From NCBI GenBank assembly GCA_050949085.1, contig JBMNFB010000001.1, positions 124,001-188,000 of the forward strand: a stretch of DNA of 64,000 nucleotides, written 5' to 3'. Origin of the DNA: JBMNFB01 sp050949085. Lineage in GTDB: Bacteria; Bacillota; UBA994; UBA5500. The notes under the pieces are model-generated. The model searched no databases and had not been told where the DNA came from. It saw only the letters and a list, made by a program, of their open reading frames with translations. The translations under genes and the position numbers were made by a program. Shown here in pieces: positions 63,112 through 64,000 of this stretch; position 1 is the first letter of the stretch; each line of letters starts with the position of its first letter.

Positions 63112-64000
63112 ATGGAACGGATCGTCATAGCGGGGGGACGACCCTTGAAAGGGTCAGTGCGCGTTACCGGCGCCAAGAACGCAGCGCTGCCGATACTCTG
63201 CGCCACGCTGCTAACCGAAGAACCATGCACTATTCGCGGTTTGCCAGGCCTGACCGACATCGACGTGATGAGTGAAATCCTGCGCTCGCTGGGGGCAGAA
63301 GTATCCGTCGCCGGCGATGCTATCACGGTGCAGGCCAATTCCCTGACATCGCAGGCTGTGCCTGACCACCTGATGCGGGAGATGCGCTCCTCGATCATCG
63401 TCATGGGTGCGCTGCTGACTCGTTTTGGGCGTGTCAGGGTCTCCCAGCCGGGTGGCTGCGCCATCGGTTCACGGCCGATTGATCTCCATCTCAAGGGGCT
63501 CAAGGATCTGGGGGCCGAGCTGGTGGAGCGGCATGGCTATATTCAGGCTACCTGCGATCGGCTCCAGGGAACGTCCATCCATCTGGACTACCCCAGCGTG
63601 GGGGCGACGGAGAACCTGATGATGGCGGCAACCCTGGCGCAGGGACAGACGACCATCACCAACGCTGCCAAGGAACCCGAGATTGTCGATCTGCAGAACT
63701 TCCTCAATGTGCTGGGTGCTAACGTCAAGGGAGCCGGCACCGCCACCATTCGCATCGAGGGCGTAGAGAAGCTGGGGGGAGCCGACTATACCATCATCCC
63801 CGACCGCATTGTCGCTGGAACCTATGTTCTGGCCGGCGCCGCCACCCATGGGCAGGTCAGGGTAGAGAATGTGATCCCCGAGCACCTGGAGTCACTCCTG
63901 GCCAAGCTGCGTGAGATAGGTATCGGCGTGACGGCGGGCGATGATTTTATCGAGATCGATGCCGCGGGGCCCTTCCGCGCTATCGAATCGGTGCGCACCC
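63112..64000 (+). CDS. murA: UDP-GlcNAc 1-carboxyvinyltransferase MurA (3' end outside the window)
   Basis: The first 296 residues are present; the family length is about 417. ATG 63112 gives the usual start ERIVIAGGRPLKGSVRVTGA; an in-frame GTG at 63100 has better-placed AAGGA and would add four residues. GAKNAALPILCATLL binds UDP-GlcNAc. The catalytic cysteine is in QPGGCAIGSRPIDLHLKGL near residue 117. SVGATENLMMAATLAQG and EPEIVDLQNFLNVLGA follow. It carries out the first committed step of peptidoglycan synthesis. It follows murG directly; murB is not between them. Confidence 0.95.
   Translation, partial: MERIVIAGGRPLKGSVRVTGAKNAALPILCATLLTEEPCTIRGLPGLTDIDVMSEILRSLGAEVSVAGDAITVQANSLTSQAVPDHLMREMRSSIIVMGALLTRFGRVRVSQPGGCAIGSRPIDLHLKGLKDLGAELVERHGYIQATCDRLQGTSIHLDYPSVGATENLMMAATLAQGQTTITNAAKEPEIVDLQNFLNVLGANVKGAGTATIRIEGVEKLGGADYTIIPDRIVAGTYVLAGAATHGQVRVENVIPEHLESLLAKLREIGIGVTAGDDFIEIDAAGPFRAIESVRT

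Overview
The window is about 60 % G+C by eye and reads as one stretch of chromosome from an endospore-forming Bacillota. The support is direct: a cotE spore-coat gene, a gerA-type germinant receptor operon, an alpha/beta-type SASP of the SspF kind, several YheC/YheD-type coat ATP-grasp proteins, a SpoVD-like penicillin-binding protein and motifs that resemble sigma-K and sigma-E promoters. Rubredoxin, rubrerythrin and 2-hydroxyacyl-CoA dehydratase activator-type genes suggest an anaerobic or oxygen-sensitive life style. MenA, FabK and a meso-DAP type MurE fit a Gram-positive Clostridia-like lineage. I cannot name genus or species. No rRNA, tRNA, CRISPR array, prophage or recognisable insertion sequence was seen.

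Layout. 1-7 kb: an HNH-fold protein that lacks its key histidines, two tandem paralogous small proteins, an ECF sigma factor with its membrane anti-sigma partner, an HD-domain hydrolase, and a lipoprotein/FMN-binding pair. 7-13 kb: a DinG-type helicase, a purine-rich tandem tract and a coiled-coil protein of about 1,130 residues. 13-20.5 kb: MenA-like prenyltransferase, three genes related to the acyl-CoA dehydratase activator, an 860-bp gene-free block of dispersed repeats, BirA, rubredoxin, and rubrerythrin behind a Fur/PerR-like box. 20.5-29.5 kb: gerC-gerB-gerA (gerA frameshifted), a geranylgeranyl-reductase-family flavoprotein, a frameshifted DUF3048 lipoprotein, and an L,D-transpeptidase/solute-binding protein operon behind a sigma-E-like promoter. 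29.7-32.3 kb: a NitT/TauT-type ABC transporter. 32.4-37.8 kb: fabH-fabK-fabD-fabG-fabF-fabZ without acpP, behind a strong promoter with a palindromic operator. 37.9-42.4 kb: MFS transporter, lgt, an MqsR-like toxin with a frameshifted MqsA-SocA fusion antitoxin, and a QueT-like transporter. 42.6-52.4 kb: the spore-coat region. 52.8-64 kb: the dcw cell-wall and division cluster mraZ-rsmH-ftsL-spoVD-murE-murF-mraY-ftsW-murG-murA (murA runs off the end), with murD absent from its usual place.

The most interesting system is the coat region at 42.6-50.6 kb: cotE, four different YheC/YheD-type ATP-grasp ligases, one glutamine-synthetase-fold COOH-NH2 ligase and one GNAT acetyltransferase in an ordered, mostly overlapping array. 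Three promoters with the same architecture (AC, 17 bp, CATAnnnTG) precede cotE and two of the ligase genes. This suggests a late mother-cell programme that makes or attaches an amide-linked modification on the spore surface. The individual families, and their occurrence together, are known from comparative genomics; the product is not known to me.

Three genes (gerA, the DUF3048 gene and the MqsA-SocA antitoxin) each carry a one-base frameshift, and fabG encodes Phe where the catalytic Ser is expected. These may be real lesions or base-level errors in the assembly. A family of mosaic intergenic repeats occurs at six or more sites and is the main unexplained non-coding structure.
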